From assembly GCA_020205615.1 (NCBI GenBank), contig CM035166.1:85454862-85518861 (forward strand): a stretch of DNA of 64,000 bases. Direction: 5' to 3'. A program made the translations under genes and the position numbers. Positions 21,939-34,645 of the stretch are shown here, in pieces (positions within the stretch are counted from its first letter, which is position 1; each line of letters begins with the position of its first letter). This DNA comes from Panax quinquefolius. Taxonomy: Eukaryota > Streptophyta > Magnoliopsida > Apiales > Araliaceae. The notes beneath the pieces were generated by a model. It worked only from the letters and a program-made list of their open reading frames with translations, did not search any database and was not told where the DNA came from.

Positions 21939-22439
21939 GCGATGCAGCTCATCCAGTTTGGCAGTCAGTGGGGCATGTGGTAGGTTTTTATTTTTGACAT
22001 CTTAGCATATAAAATATTATGTTGTTAAGCTTCTGTTTGATTTCCTGATTGACTTGATGTACAAGTAGATATATTTTAGACAAACAGGTGGATTGCTTGT
22101 GGTATCTATAATCTCCAGCTAGGTTTGGATCCACTGTTTTTTTTTTCAAGTATGGGAACACTTTAATTGTTTAATTAATTAATTTTGTCAATTTTACATT
22201 ATGTCTTCTTTTGCTTAACAGGTAAAATTAACGGCACAAAAGCGGTTGCACTTGAGCTTCGCACTAGTCAGGTAAAATGGTTAATATATTTGTCGTCTTC
22301 GGGTTCTTTGTGTTGTTTCAGCTGTCCTTATTGGTAGTATTGTTTTCAGGGAGTTCCTGTTGACGTGAACCATGGGTTTAGCGTTGATTTTGTTTGGAAG
22401 AGCACAAGTTTTAATAGGATGCAGGGAGCGATGAAAACT
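21939..22439 (+). pseudogene. UPF1 RNA helicase gene fragment, three exons
   Basis: Three exons with GT-AG introns match plant UPF1, the nonsense-mediated decay helicase, just upstream of its helicase core: 21939-21979 (DAAHPVWQSVGHV), 22222-22271 (VKLTAQ, then after a frame change VALELRTSQ) and 22350-22439 ([29 protein letters not shown]). After AMKT the sequence leaves UPF1 and enters about 100 bp that I cannot assign (to about 22545). The frame change in the middle exon and the absence of the helicase motifs show a dead partial copy. Confidence 0.85.
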
Positions 22440-22889
22440 TGGCACTTGGCAGGCCAACAGCTCCATCCCATGAAGACCCTCGTGCTATGGGACCAAGGCA
22501 AGACAGCAAGTTCCGTGGCCACATGGAGCCAACCCCGTCAAGTCACACTACAATTTTATGCATGTTTAGGTAGTAGTTTAATTTTATGAATAGTTTGGTT
22601 TATTTTGCAGATGTAATTAAATTCACAATTCAATATAGTAGTACTAATTTATATTGAAAAGTGAATTTGAGATGCATATATGGATAGTTTGGTATATATT
22701 TTGTGGATGTAGTAATTTGAAACTATAAACGAATGGTATTATTGGGATGTATTTTGAATGGTTGATATATTTTGGCTTTAAATTTAAATGAGAATTTAGA
22801 CCTTTTAGCTATATATCACAAGATTAAAGATATCATAGTGCGTTAGTAATGTAGGTGTACCACAATTTTTTTTTTTTTTATCTACAACA
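22440..22889 (+). other. Unassigned sequence between the UPF1 fragment and CACTA-2 repeats
   Basis: 22440-22545 is GC-richer than its surroundings and open in two frames (one reads [19 protein letters not shown]); it could be a further captured piece. 22600-22889 is AT-rich and non-coding. Confidence 0.3.
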
Positions 22890-23197
22890 TTTTAAAAATT
22901 TTGTATATTTGTACAACATAATGTGTAGTAGTCAATGTTTCAGTGTTTTCTACAACGTTTTTAGCTAGAAAACGTTGTGGAATCATACCTTCTACAACGT
23001 TTTCAAGCATTTGCTAATTTATGAAAAACAAATCTACAACGTTTTTTTCTTAAAAACGTTGTATAATGTGTTTAACTACAACGTTTTAAAAACGTTGTGT
23101 AAGGGTGTCAAATAGATGACACATTTAACCACGACGTTTTTCTGATTGAAACCACAACGTTTTTTTCGCGTTATCTATTTACTGTTTTGTAGTAGTG
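22890..23197 (+). mobile_element. CACTA-2 right terminus with subterminal repeats
   Basis: The sequence ends TGTTTTGTAGTAGTG at 23197, which reads CACTACTACAAAACA on the other strand. Before it are about nine direct and inverted copies of CTACAACGTTTT/AAAACGTTGT, a typical CACTA subterminal cluster with motifs unrelated to those of CACTA-1. TCA follows as a candidate target site. No matching left end was found in the window. Confidence 0.8.
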
Positions 23198-24175
23198 TCA
23201 ATACTTTGGACTTAATATCAGACACATCAATATGGTCATTTGTTAGAAAATTCTTTTTTCATTTTTTTCCCATTGCTTTTCTTTGAGGGAGGGAAGATCA
23301 AATGTTCCATTTTATCCTAGAAACAAAAGGGATAAGATAAAAGAAAAGAAAAAAGAAAGGAAACTGTCTATTCAGTGACAAAAGGCAGAAAATAAAAGAA
23401 TGGTCATAATCAATTACCCAACAAATACAACTTAGTAAGAGTTTGGTCATTAGGGAGACAACTTGAAAAATAATAATATAAAAAAAAGGTAACTTCGCGT
23501 TTCATTGTTTTGAAGACCATAGAAATAAATACCACAAAACCAGAGATTATAATAGAACTAAAACCTTTAAAAAAAATCAAAAGAAGCAGGATGTAAGTGT
23601 AAAATTTTGGATTACTTCCCAAAGGTAACAGACAAATATTGTCTTCTTTAGATCTTAAGTGGATTTGAATATATTATTTTTCATATTGTTGCAATAGTTA
23701 AATGTGAAAGTGAGGGATTCTGCAAGCTAATTTTAAAATTAAAAAATAACAGAAGAAAATGTAATTACCTTTTCAAGGGTTATGGGATTATTGGTGAAAA
23801 AAGTTTCATCTGCAACCACATCTTGACGCAAAAGGTTAACCCATTAGGTCTTGGTCCATATGAGCATTATATTCCCTAAAATTTTCTCCTTGTGTTCCGA
23901 TGCCGGACTTACTTATCATGCAGTATCTCAACAATAAAGAACTAATCAAAAAGAAAATGAAATTATTTTTCCTTAGTTGGTTGATGGTAAGTTTAAATGT
24001 TTGATCAAGTTATGAACTAAATTTTGAGTGGATTAATTTCAGCGTAAAAAACTTTCAACAAGATACAAGGAGGTCAGGGGCAACATAAATAATTCTAGAA
24101 TGCTTGGAGAATTTTTGATAGTGCCAAGTCAAAGAGAAAATCAAAAAAATTAAATGAACAGACATAAAGAACCAA
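23198..24175. other. AT-rich flank without recognisable features
   Basis: No open frame, terminal repeat or domain could be supported on either strand. A purine-rich stretch lies at 23330-23400. This may be original low-copy sequence into which copia-1 inserted. Confidence 0.5.
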
Positions 24176-24180
24176 CTAGC

Positions 24181-24807
24181 TGTTGAGAAAAAAATTCTTT
24201 TTTAGTAAAATATGAACAATTAATATTTTCTTTTGAATCGAATGGTTGGTTGACCACTTTTTTAAGACTATATTCGCCTTTACTTACTTTAACTACACAA
24301 GGGAGTTCTGCGAATTAGTCTCCCAAAGATAAGATAGGCCAGATTTTATTCATCTTAGAATTTGTCACAGAGGAACAAATCTAGCGCTAAACTATAAATG
24401 AAAGAAGAAAATTATAATAAGGAAATGATAATTTTCTTAACTTGAGAAGGATTGAATAATTTTTAGTGTGTTGAATTTGGTGGATTTCTGATCTATTTAT
24501 AGGTTTGTCGTATCCCAATTTATGATGGGTCGTATCCCAATTGATGGGTCGTATCCCAATTAATTTGGTCGTATCCCAATTATGGGATATGGCGTTCTAT
24601 ATTTTTGAATCGTATCCCAACTCCAAATATTACCGTTGCGTATTTTTGGCCCAACTCAATTTTGGCTTTCAACTTCCAATACCCATCAAATATTACCGTT
24701 GGCTCCCAACTTCCAATACCATATAATATAATATATTATATAATGTTACATGGATAACATATAATATATTTATTATATATACTTTTAGATAATGAAAATA
24801 TCCAACA
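24181..24807 (-). repeat. 3' LTR of copia-1
   Basis: 627 bp, from TGTTGAGAAAA to TATCCAACA on the + strand. It contains a TATA box (- strand, 24493-24501) and a short tandem array of TCGTATCCCAATT at 24508-24580. It pairs with 42068-42733. Confidence 0.92.
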
Positions 24808-24820
24808 ATCCTCCCCTATT
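24808..24820 (-). other. Polypurine tract of copia-1
   Basis: On the - strand AATAGGGGAGGAT directly precedes the LTR start TGTTGGATA. This is the plus-strand primer site and independently fixes the orientation. Confidence 0.85.
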
Positions 24821-25371
24821 TTCATAATCCTCCAATCCGTTTTCTTTGACATTCTTCTTTCTCTTGTTAAATATAGTATACATAAGTAATAGGTGTCTTT
24901 CGACTTGAACCTTTACATAGTCTATTTCACAAAATATCTGAATTTTTAGTAGCGTTAGCTTTGAACTAAAAAATCTTAAAGTGATATCTTGCTCTATAGA
25001 TATATAATATATCTCTTATAGTTTAAGGAACCCCAACACATTTATGGCCTTGTGTTCACCTCTTGAATTTCGTAAGTGACTTAGAGATAAGCCTTATGTC
25101 TCGCAGAAGCGGCCCACTTCCTTCACTTACATAGGTGAATCTAATTATATGCACTTGTATGACCTGCATCCTCCAAACTAGAAATAGATTCATTAAAGGT
25201 TTACCCTACCCTCTTTGTTCTCCATACAAGCATACACTATCTTTGAGATGGTTTTGAAGAATTTCTTCTTCATACTTGTCTAGTGTATAACTGGTTATTA
25301 CTATAAGTATTTTTCCATTGAACTAATATACCAGATGTTACTCTAGTATTTAGTTGGGTTCCACTTATAGA
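24821..25371 (-). other. Copia-1 region between RNase H and the 3' LTR
   Basis: Untranslated 3' part of copia-1, with no open frame of note. Confidence 0.5.
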
Positions 25372-28300
25372 TTACCTTTCATTTAAAGGCTTTAAACCCA
25401 TCTCCCTGGAAGTCTTACATATTACATCCTTGCCTAGGCCTTTTGTAAAAGGATCTGCACAATTTCCCTTTGACTTAACATAGTTAAAGGTAACAACCCC
25501 TTTATTGATTTGCTCCCTTACATAACTATGTCTTAAACTTATATGTCTAGACTTTCCGTTATAAACCTTGTTATAAGACCGTGATAATGCTGCCTCATTA
25601 TCACAATATATTAAGATAGCTGTCATTGGTTTGGGCCAAAGTGATATCTCAAATAATAAATCCTTAAGCCATTCGGCTTTTTCTGGCGATTGATAATGCA
25701 ACAAACTTCAGATTCCATAGTTGAATGTGTTATCAAGGTTTGTTTCTTGGAACCCCAAGAAATTGCCCTCCTCCTAAAATGAATATCCATCCACTTGTAG
25801 ACTTTATTTCATCAAGAATCATTATCCGGTTTGCATTCGTGTACCCTTCTACCACATTTGGGTATCTGTATAGCATAATGCATAGTTCATTGTGCCTTTA
25901 AGATATTTAAGTATCTTTGATCTTGCATCCCAATGAAACGACACGGATTATGAGTAAACCTACTCAATACTCCCTACGCAAATGCTATATCGTGTCTAGT
26001 ATAATCGCATTGCATACATTAGACTACCAATTACACTTGTATACTCTAATTAAGATATGTTATTTCCTTTATTTGGAAATAACTTAACAGAATGATCATA
26101 TGGGGTAGAGGCTATCTTGCAATTCTCGTGATTAAACTTCTTTAACAATTTCTCAATATAATGAGACTGAGTTAAAGAAATAGTATCTTGAGACCGCACA
26201 ATTTTAATACCTAAAATTACATCAGCCTCCCCCATATCTTTCATATCAAAAGTAGCAGACAAAAATGCTTTAGTTTCTAATACTACTTTTTCACTAGTAC
26301 CAAAAATAAGCATATCATCAACATATAAACAAATTATAACCCCAAAACTTTTATTAAACTTAGAATAAACATATTTATCTGATTCATTTATTTTAAATCC
26401 GTTTGAAACAATCATTTGGTCAAATTTTTCATGTCACTGCTTAGGTGCTTGTTTTATGCCATATAAAGATTTAATAAGTTTACAAACTTTTCTTTCCTGG
26501 CCTTTCAAAACAAACCCTTCTGGTTGTTCCATATAGACTTCCTCTTCTAAATCACCATTTAGAAAAGCAGTTTTAACATCCATTTGGTGTATAATAAGTT
26601 TATGAATTGATGCTAATGTAATTAATAATCTAATGGTACTAATTCTTGCTACTAGAGCATATGTATCAAAATAATCAATTCCTTCTTTTTGCTTAAAACC
26701 TTTGGCTACCAATCTAGCTTTATACTTATCAATGGATCCATCTGATTTTCTTTTCTTTTTAAAGATCCATTTACAGCCAATGTGTTTACTACCAGGAGGT
26801 AAATCCACCAAGACCCAAGTCTTGTTACACATGATAGAACCCATTTCATCATTTATGGCTTCTTGCCAAAAACCTGAATCTTGAGAGGACATAACTTCTC
26901 TAAAAGTTAATGGATCTCTATCACTAGAATCATGTTCTGTCACAAAAACACTAGAAAAAACAATAACATCCCTGTTTCTTTCTACTAGGTACATGTAGAA
27001 ATCAGGGCATATGATTTTTCTATCCTTGTTCTTTTACTTCTTCTTGGTTCTATTTCTTCAGTAGATGTAGTAAGTTCCATTTCATCATTTGTTCCATAAT
27101 GAACAATTTCTTAATCCTCTTTCTCAGTGTCTTCTCTTGACCTTTTCCTAAAGAAAGAATTCTCAAAGAACTCAACATCTCTAGATTCCAAAATTATATT
27201 TTGGCTAACAGAATTTTTGGATTCCATAGTCAAGAATTTATAGGCTTTGCTATTTTGTGCATAGCCTATAAAAGCACACTCGATTGCTTTAGTACCAAGT
27301 TTATGCCTTAATAATGTTCTACATCTCCACACCCTTAAATGGTCAAGAGAGGGTTTTCTCTTTTTCTACAATTCATAAGGTGTAATATTAGTTTTCTTAT
27401 GGGGTATACGATTAAGTATATAAAAAGCAGTCATTAATGCTTCCCCCCATAAATTTTTAGGCAAACCAGAAGTAAGAAGTAATGTATTAATCATTTCTCC
27501 AAGTGTTCTATTTTTTCGTTCTGCCACTCCATTTTGTTGAGGACTATAAGGGGTTGTAGTTTGATGAATTATACCATAATTCTCACAAAAATCATTATAA
27601 GAGAAGTATTCTCCTCGTCTATCCGATCTAAGAATTTTAATTCTTTGATCTTATTGATTTTCAACTTGACTTTAGATTTTAAATTTTTCTAAAGCCTCAT
27701 CTTTAGTCCTTAACAAATAAACTTGAGTGTATCTAGAACAATCATCTATAAATGTTATAAAATATCTTTTACCTCCCCTAGTTAATATGCCCTCAAATTC
27801 ATAAATATCGGAATGAATTAATTCCAATAATTGTGAATTTCTTTCTACTTTTTTAAAAGGCTTCTTGGCAATTTTAGATTTAACACATATAACACATTTT
27901 TCTAAGTCAGAAAAATTAATTTCAATAATTAAACTAAGATTACTCATGCTACGCATACTTTTATAATTTACATGTCCTAATCTAGCATGCCAAACATTAA
28001 AAGTAGAAATCATATAAGCAAAAGATGAATTTTCATTAATAACATTTAGTTTGTACACACCATTAGATTCATATCCTTTTCTGACATACATACCACTCTT
28101 AGACAATACGATACAATTAGCGTCAAACAAGACTTTTATGCCATGTTTGTTTAAAAGACTAACGGATACAAGGTTTTTTCTAATTTCTGGAACATGAAGA
28201 ACATCATTAAGATAATTGTCTTCTCGAATGACAACTTGAGAACCACCTTGCCTTTGCCCATCACTTTTGCAGTTGATAAATTTTCCATGAATAGTTCTTG

Positions 28301-28599
28301 ACTATCCTTCATAGATTCATAGGCTTGAAATATTGCTTTATTCTTGGCAATATGCTTGGTTGCTCCAGAATCAATCCACCATTCTATGTCATTTCCAATC
28401 ATGTTAGTCTCCATGATCATAGCAACAATATCCTCATTGTATACCATATTTGCTTGGTCATTCTTTTGTTGCCTTTGTTTCAAGTACAAAGTACATTGTT
28501 TCTTGAAATGTCCTGGCTTACCAAACTTCCAACAAGTACCTTTTGGTTTTTTATTTCCAGAAGTGCTATGTTGACCACCACGCTTTCTTTTATTGTTGT
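25372..28599 (-). pseudogene. Copia-1 polyprotein: zinc knuckle, protease, integrase, RT, RNase H
   Basis: Read from 28599 leftwards. The gag zinc knuckle is CWKFGKPGHFKKQC, where the second cysteine of CX2CX4HX4C is phenylalanine. The protease WWIDSGATKHI has its DSG triad. The integrase (27100-28130) keeps the zinc-binding H-H-C-C (WHARLGH, CVICVKSK), both early aspartates (HSDIYEF, FIDDCSRY) and the glutamate in QQNGVAERKNRTL. RT (26050-26994) keeps KWIFKKK, QMDVKTAFLNGDLEE and LYVDDMLIFG. RNase H (25372-25704) has YCDNEAALS and KSRHISLRHSYVRE. Damage is modest: a frameshift near 27660, a stop near 27366, and one TGA for the tryptophan after KQAPKQ (26435). The 25705-26050 part is more broken. 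The function was copy-and-paste transposition in cytoplasmic particles. Confidence 0.92.
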
Positions 28600-29744
28600 T
28601 GTGACGACCCCAAAATAGGTCCATTCCACCCAACCTATTCTGAGTCGCCAAATACATGGTACAGAAAATAACTACAACTTTATTACAACCATTGTCGTGC
28701 AAAATACAACAACACATATGCTGTGAGTTTTGATACAAATATATACCAACTGTGACTCTCATCCCAACCTTGGATAGTACGTCATAATGGCACCTTACAT
28801 AAAGGTATAGTCAAAAACTGTTTTAGAAATTAGAATCTTTGGGAAGTGCTCAAAGAAACTTTCGTACATGGGAGGCCATGCGTCTAGGTTATGATAGATA
28901 TCATATGTCCACAGAATTATCCTTGGTTGACCCAATAGACCCCAAAGAAAAACGAGAAGATTACTATCATGTTCTTTCCAATGGTGAGTCTTCTCTTAAC
29001 ATATAACTATCTCCACTGTCTCCAGGTGAAAATTATATTTCAAATAAACTCCAAGATCATATAGGTAATACTCGTAGATATACTCAGCGAGTGGATGTGC
29101 ACAACCCTGTCTTATGATAACACGAGGTTGTATATCATTAGACATCTTGTATGATAGTGGCAAAACACCCTTCCAACATTGGGTTCGCCTCACCCTATAT
29201 GATTCACCAATGATGTATATAACACACTTTTTTATACTATTTAGGGAAAACCTCCACAGCTAGAGACCACCGTTCTATTTCCCTGTTATCCCCGCTCGAC
29301 CCAGCTACACTCTTATTACCTGAAAGGAATTGTGAAGCAAAAGGGTGAGCACAACTAGCTCAGTAAAGAATATTATGACTAAAGCTAATTAAATTATCAA
29401 TAGCCTTCATCAGTAATAAATCAGAGATTTAGAACATATAGTAGATGATAAAACTTTTCAACCATAGTTGCAGCGGAACGAGCAATCCATTAGAAGAGTC
29501 AAATAGACTATAAATTCTATTATCTTCTCCATGTTAAAAATCCACCAACAATGTTTTATCCCTGTAACATCAATCAACAATTATGGTCCACAATCATATG
29601 AATAACTCATAATCATAATTGTAGTTCTAAATTCATCTTCTCATCCAGGACGAAGATAATTTTCATCACCTGTCTTTACCTGAAACATCAAAGATCATGA
29701 TTATACCAAATCAAATTTCATGTTTATAATCATACTAATAAATT

Positions 29745-29935
29745 CATCTTTGCACTACGTTCCAAAGATATTCATTATCATTTCATCTTCGCACTACAGG
29801 CCAAAGATATTCAACAACATGTTATCTTTGCACTACAGGTCAAAGATATTCAACAATAATTCATCTTTGCACAACAGGCCAAAGATATTCATCAATAATT
29901 CATCTTTGCACTACAGGCCAAAGATATTAATATCT
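29745..29935 (-). repeat. 39 bp tandem array, 3' LTR of element B
   Basis: Five units of about 39 bp share TTTGCACTACAGGCCAAAGA and then TATTC. Further single copies lie near 30005 and 30070. Open frames here come from the periodicity, 13 codons per unit. Confidence 0.85.
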
Positions 29936-30283
29936 CAAAGAAATACATAATCATTTCAGAATTTATATAAACCATAGTTATAACCATGTTGATCAATTCA
30001 CCTTTGCACTTGAGCTAAAAATATTTAATTGTAAATTCAATGGTCATGATAATACCAGTCAACAATTCATCTTTGCACTACTGGCCAAAGAGAACCCATA
30101 GTCACGATCATACAAATAATTTACCCATCTTTACACTCAAGTCAAAGAGAAATATCATCATTAGGGTTATAAAAATATTATATATGATAATGAAAACAAT
30201 ATAATCAATATATAGATTTAATCTCAAGAGTAAGATTCATAAATCAACGATAATTTGGTCAGAAAAAGAAACCAATTTTGTCG

Positions 30284-30420
30284 TGAATAGTATCCATGAA
30301 TAGTAACTCGTGAATAGTAACTCATGAATAGTAACTCATGAATAGTAACTCGTGAATAGTAACTCCTAAATAGTAACTCATGAATAGTAACTCATGAATA
30401 GTAATTCATGAATAGTAACC
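30284..30420 (-). repeat. GTGAATAGTAACTC array, 3' LTR of element B
   Basis: About eight units of 16-17 bp, (C/G)(A/G)TGAATAGTAACT. The 5' LTR copy has fewer units (34562-34645), so copy number changed since insertion. Confidence 0.9.
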
Positions 30421-32569
30421 CCGACATGAAAACGGTAGAAATTCCATAATAAAATTCATACCAATATTTCGGTATAATGATATTAAAAGAATAACATTTC
30501 TTAAACTTATAAACAATTTATTTTAATTGTTTACACTTTACTAAATAATGCATTTAATCATCCTAAAATGCCAAACTCATAAGATTTCATCAACAATAAC
30601 CAAAACCCTTATAAAAAATCTGCATATACCTCATATAGGATTCTCAAGCCATAAAATCCTATTTTTCCAATTTTCTTACTTCACATAACATATTTAATTC
30701 ATTTACTCATAACTAGTCTATTTTCATGAAAAATATCAAATCAGTCCTAAAAAAATTTCTTTTCTGGAATTTAGCAGAATATAGTCCCATATTGAACATA
30801 TATTTCTCTCGAAATTTTTAAAATTCATTTAATAATTTTCATATGGCCAAAACAACCGAATATTTAGACATTTATCATAAACTGTACTTTTATCCAAAAA
30901 TTCGAAATTTACAGAGTATACTTCTGTTATATACATGTACTCCCAATAAAAATTTCACCAATTTTGGAGTTAAACCTAACCACAAGGAGTTATAAGGGTT
31001 TACTTTTAAAATAGTCTTTTCTCATAAAATTCATAACTCCTAATCTATACATCCAAAAATCACCCTTTTTGGACACAATCAAGAAAACTCATCAAATTAT
31101 CATTTCATATTTTTCCAGAATTTTTGAAGGTCAGAAAAATTATGAAACTGAATAACATAATACAATCCCTTACCTCAAAATAACAATACTTCTGATCAGA
31201 ATATCGGTATAAGACTGAAGGAAACTTGCACTAATAAATAGAAACTCACAAAGTATCTAAATACTCACAAAATACGCTCGATAATATAGAGAGAGAAAGA
31301 GAGAAAGCTTATGTTTCTGGTGTGATTTTCAATTCTAACTTAGCCCTCTATTTATAAGAAAATGTTAGCACGCCGAAGCAGACTTGACCTGCTACTTGAT
31401 GGCTTTCACTGCTAATATTGCCACCCACCACATTTGTAATAAAATTCAACACATTTCTTCACCAACCCCAAGTGGGGCCCACTCAATTCTAGAATTTTCC
31501 ACCAAAATCATTTATAAACCTAATTTCTGAATCAGTCACCTCTTAAAATTCATAACAAATTATAAATTCATTTTTAACGGTTCAAAATTTGTGGACATAT
31601 ACTCAACTTATATATGTATAACATATCCAAAAATTACAACGATCCAACGGTCAGATTAAAAATTTTAACTCACGCAATAGGGCTTTAAGAACACCGATTT
31701 GATCTTTTAATACCTCCAATCTGACAAAAATACTGATAAAACACCTCAACAGTAATTCCTTCATTTATAACCACATAAATAAATCCATCATTTAAATCCG
31801 CATCAAATAAATATTTCCATATCATATAAATTAATAATTAATTATTCGTAAATAATATTATAGAATCACAATTATGACAACCAGGTCGTTCCTAGGAAAG
31901 AGGGGGCTTTCCAATAAGGATTTCTCCTTACTAGCGCGCAATTAGGTGACCAAACCTCTTCTTGATAGAACTTTCTAGACATTGCCAATAATGCTATCTA
32001 ATAATATTATTCAAATAATATGAATTATTGATCTGATAATGGGAAATACAGTGCAGTAACAATTATTGAAACAACAATAATATAAAATATCAACGCAATA
32101 ATTATTGAATCAATAAAATAAAATATTGAGCGAAGAATTCATTGTAACAATTATTGAGTAGTGCCTTCTTACATAAGGATCAATAATTCAACAATCTTTA
32201 TGCAATGGTAAGGTGCTATCATGCAACGACCACGTGTATTACTGTATTTTAACCACCGGGTATTCCAACAGTGTTAACGGTAACAACTACGCCGTTATTT
32301 ATAAAAACTCAATTTTGTCGTTATCTTCATCCAAAAGTTATTCTGTTATGGGGCCCATAAATGGCTGCGCCGTCATACGAATATTCCCCGACAGAAAGAA
32401 TATTCCACGACAAAACGAATATTCCCCGACAACAATGAATATTTTATAACCACTTGCTTATTTTGAAATTTTTTCACATATCACCCTTAACTTTAAATTT
32501 TTATCAATTTAACTATTTACTAAATAGAAAAATTGAATACTTTTATTTCATAAAATTTGGGGTCTTACA

Positions 32570-32904
32570 ATCTTCCATCCTTATGAAATTTCGTCCTCGA
32601 AATTTACGTACTTGGTATTTCAAAGAGTTGAGAATACCTTGCTTTCATTTCAGATTCCATCTTCTCTGTCATCATGATTTCTCCATTGCTCATCTCCTGT
32701 ATTTTAGATATCATTCTAGAATACAACTTCAAAACAAATGTTAATTGAACAAATTAACATATCACATAATATCCCGATATTATGACTGACCAACAAATAA
32801 GCTTAGGTAGGACACACTAGCGAAGGATTTACTCGTCTCTCCCCTCCTAGTTCTATTCCCTGATCTCCGCCAGAGATCATATCCCTAAGCTCTGATACCA
32901 ACTC
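32570..32904 (-). other. Internal segment of element B with primer site and polypurine tract
   Basis: On the - strand TTGGTATCAGAGCTTAGG begins about three bases after the LTR end (32888-32901), the full initiator-tRNA-Met primer site. At the other end GGATGGAAGAT (32570-32580) abuts the 3' LTR and follows ATTTCGAGGACGAAATTTC, as at the 3' end of chromovirus pol. About 50 codons upstream on the - strand (MMTEKMESEMKARYSQLFE) look like a small leftover reading frame. No other coding sequence is present. Confidence 0.85.
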
Positions 32905-34062
32905 TGACAACCCCAAAATAGGTCTATTCCATCCAACCCATTCTGAGTCGCCAAATACATGGTACAGAAAACAACTACAGCTTTATTACAACAATTGTCG
33001 TGCAATATACAACAACTCATGTGTTTTGAGTTTTGATACAAATATATATATCAACTGTGACTCTTGACACCAACTTGGGTAGCACGTCACCATGACATCT
33101 TACATAAAGGTATAGTCAAAAACTGTTTAGAAATTAGAATCTTTGGAAAGTGCTCAAAGAAATCTTCGTACATGGGAGGCCATGCGTCTAGGTTATGATA
33201 GATATCATATGTTCACAGAATTATCCTTGGTTGACCCAATAGACCCCAAAGAAAAATGAAAAAATTACTATCATGTTCTTTCCAATGGTGAGTCTTCTCT
33301 TGACATATAACTATCTCCACTGTCTCCAGTTGAAAATTATATTTCAAATAAACTCCAAAATCATATAGGTAATGCTCGTAGATATATACTCAGGGAGTGG
33401 ATGTGCACAACCCTGTCTTATGATAACACGAGGTTGTATGTCATTAGACATCTTGTATGATAGTGGCAAAATACCCTTCCAACGTTGGGTTCGCCTCACC
33501 CTATATGATTCACCAAATATAACTACTAAATGATGTATACAACACACTTTTCTATACTGTTTAGGGAGAACCTCCACAGCTAGAGACCACCGTTCTATTT
33601 CCTTGTTATCCCCGCTCAACCCAGCTACACTCTTATTACCTGAAAAGAATTGTGAAGCAAAAGAGTGAGCACAACTAGCTCAGTAAAGAATATCATGACT
33701 AAAGATAATTAAATTATCAATTGCCTTCATCAGTAATAAATCAGAGATTTATAATATATGGTAGATGATAAAACTTTTCAACCATAGTTGCAGCGGAACG
33801 AGCAATCCATTAGAAGAGTCAAATAGACTATAAAGTCTATTATCTTCTTCATGTTAAAAATCCACCAACAATGTTTTATCCCTGTAACATCAATCAACAA
33901 TTCTGTTCCACAATCATATGAATAACTCATAATCATAATTGTAGTTCTAAATTCATCTTCTCATCCAGGACGAAGATAATTTTCATCACCTGTCTTTACC
34001 TGAAACATCAAAGATCATGGTTATACCAAATCACAGTTCCTGTTTATAATCATATTAATAAA

Positions 34063-34215
34063 TTCATCTTTGCACTATGGGCCAAAGATATTCATTATCA
34101 TTTCATCTTCGCACTACAGGCCAAAGATATTCAACAACAGGTCATCTTTGCACTACAGGCCAAAGATATTCAACAATAATTCATCTTTGCACTACAGGCC
34201 AAAGATATTAATATC
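34063..34215 (-). repeat. 39 bp tandem array, 5' LTR of element B
   Basis: Four units of the same repeat as 29745-29935, one unit fewer. Confidence 0.85.
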
Positions 34216-34561
34216 TCAAAGAAATACATAATCATTTCAGAATTTATATAAACCATAGTTATAACCATGTTGATCAATTCACCTTTGCACTTAAGCTAAA
34301 AATATTCAATTGTAAATTCAATGGTCATGATAATACCAGTCAACAATTCATCTTTGCACTACTGGCCAAAGAGAACCCATAGTCACGATCATACCAATAC
34401 TTTACCCATCTTTACACTCAATTCAAAGAGAAATATCATCATTAGGGTTATAAAAATATTATATATGATAATGAAAACAATATAATCAATATATAGATTT
34501 AATCTCAAGAGTAAGATTCATAAATCAACGATAATTTGGTCAGAAAAAGAAACCAATTTTG

Positions 34562-34645
34562 TCGTGAATAGTACCCATGAATAATAACTCGTGAATAGTA
34601 ACTCGTGAATAGTAACTCATGAATAGTAATTCATGAATAGTAACC
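34562..34645 (-). repeat. GTGAATAGTAACTC array, 5' LTR of element B
   Basis: About five units, compared with about eight in the 3' LTR. Confidence 0.85.

Larger units (their letters stand above)
28600..32569 (-). repeat. 3' LTR of element B
   Basis: 3970 bp from TGTAAGACCCC (32569, - strand) to GGGGTCGTCACA (28600). It holds two minisatellites (29745-29935, 30284-30420) and a TATA box at 31348-31356. It is nearly collinear with 32905-36395 plus 40957-41359. Confidence 0.9.

Noticed and set aside
29720..29950. A repetitive 76-codon open frame
   Set aside because: A 39 bp unit is a multiple of three, so any stop-free unit stays open; no conservation as protein.
29745..30420. Regularly spaced short repeats resembling a CRISPR array
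   Set aside because: Units are contiguous tandem repeats without unique spacers, lie in an LTR, and the organism is a plant.
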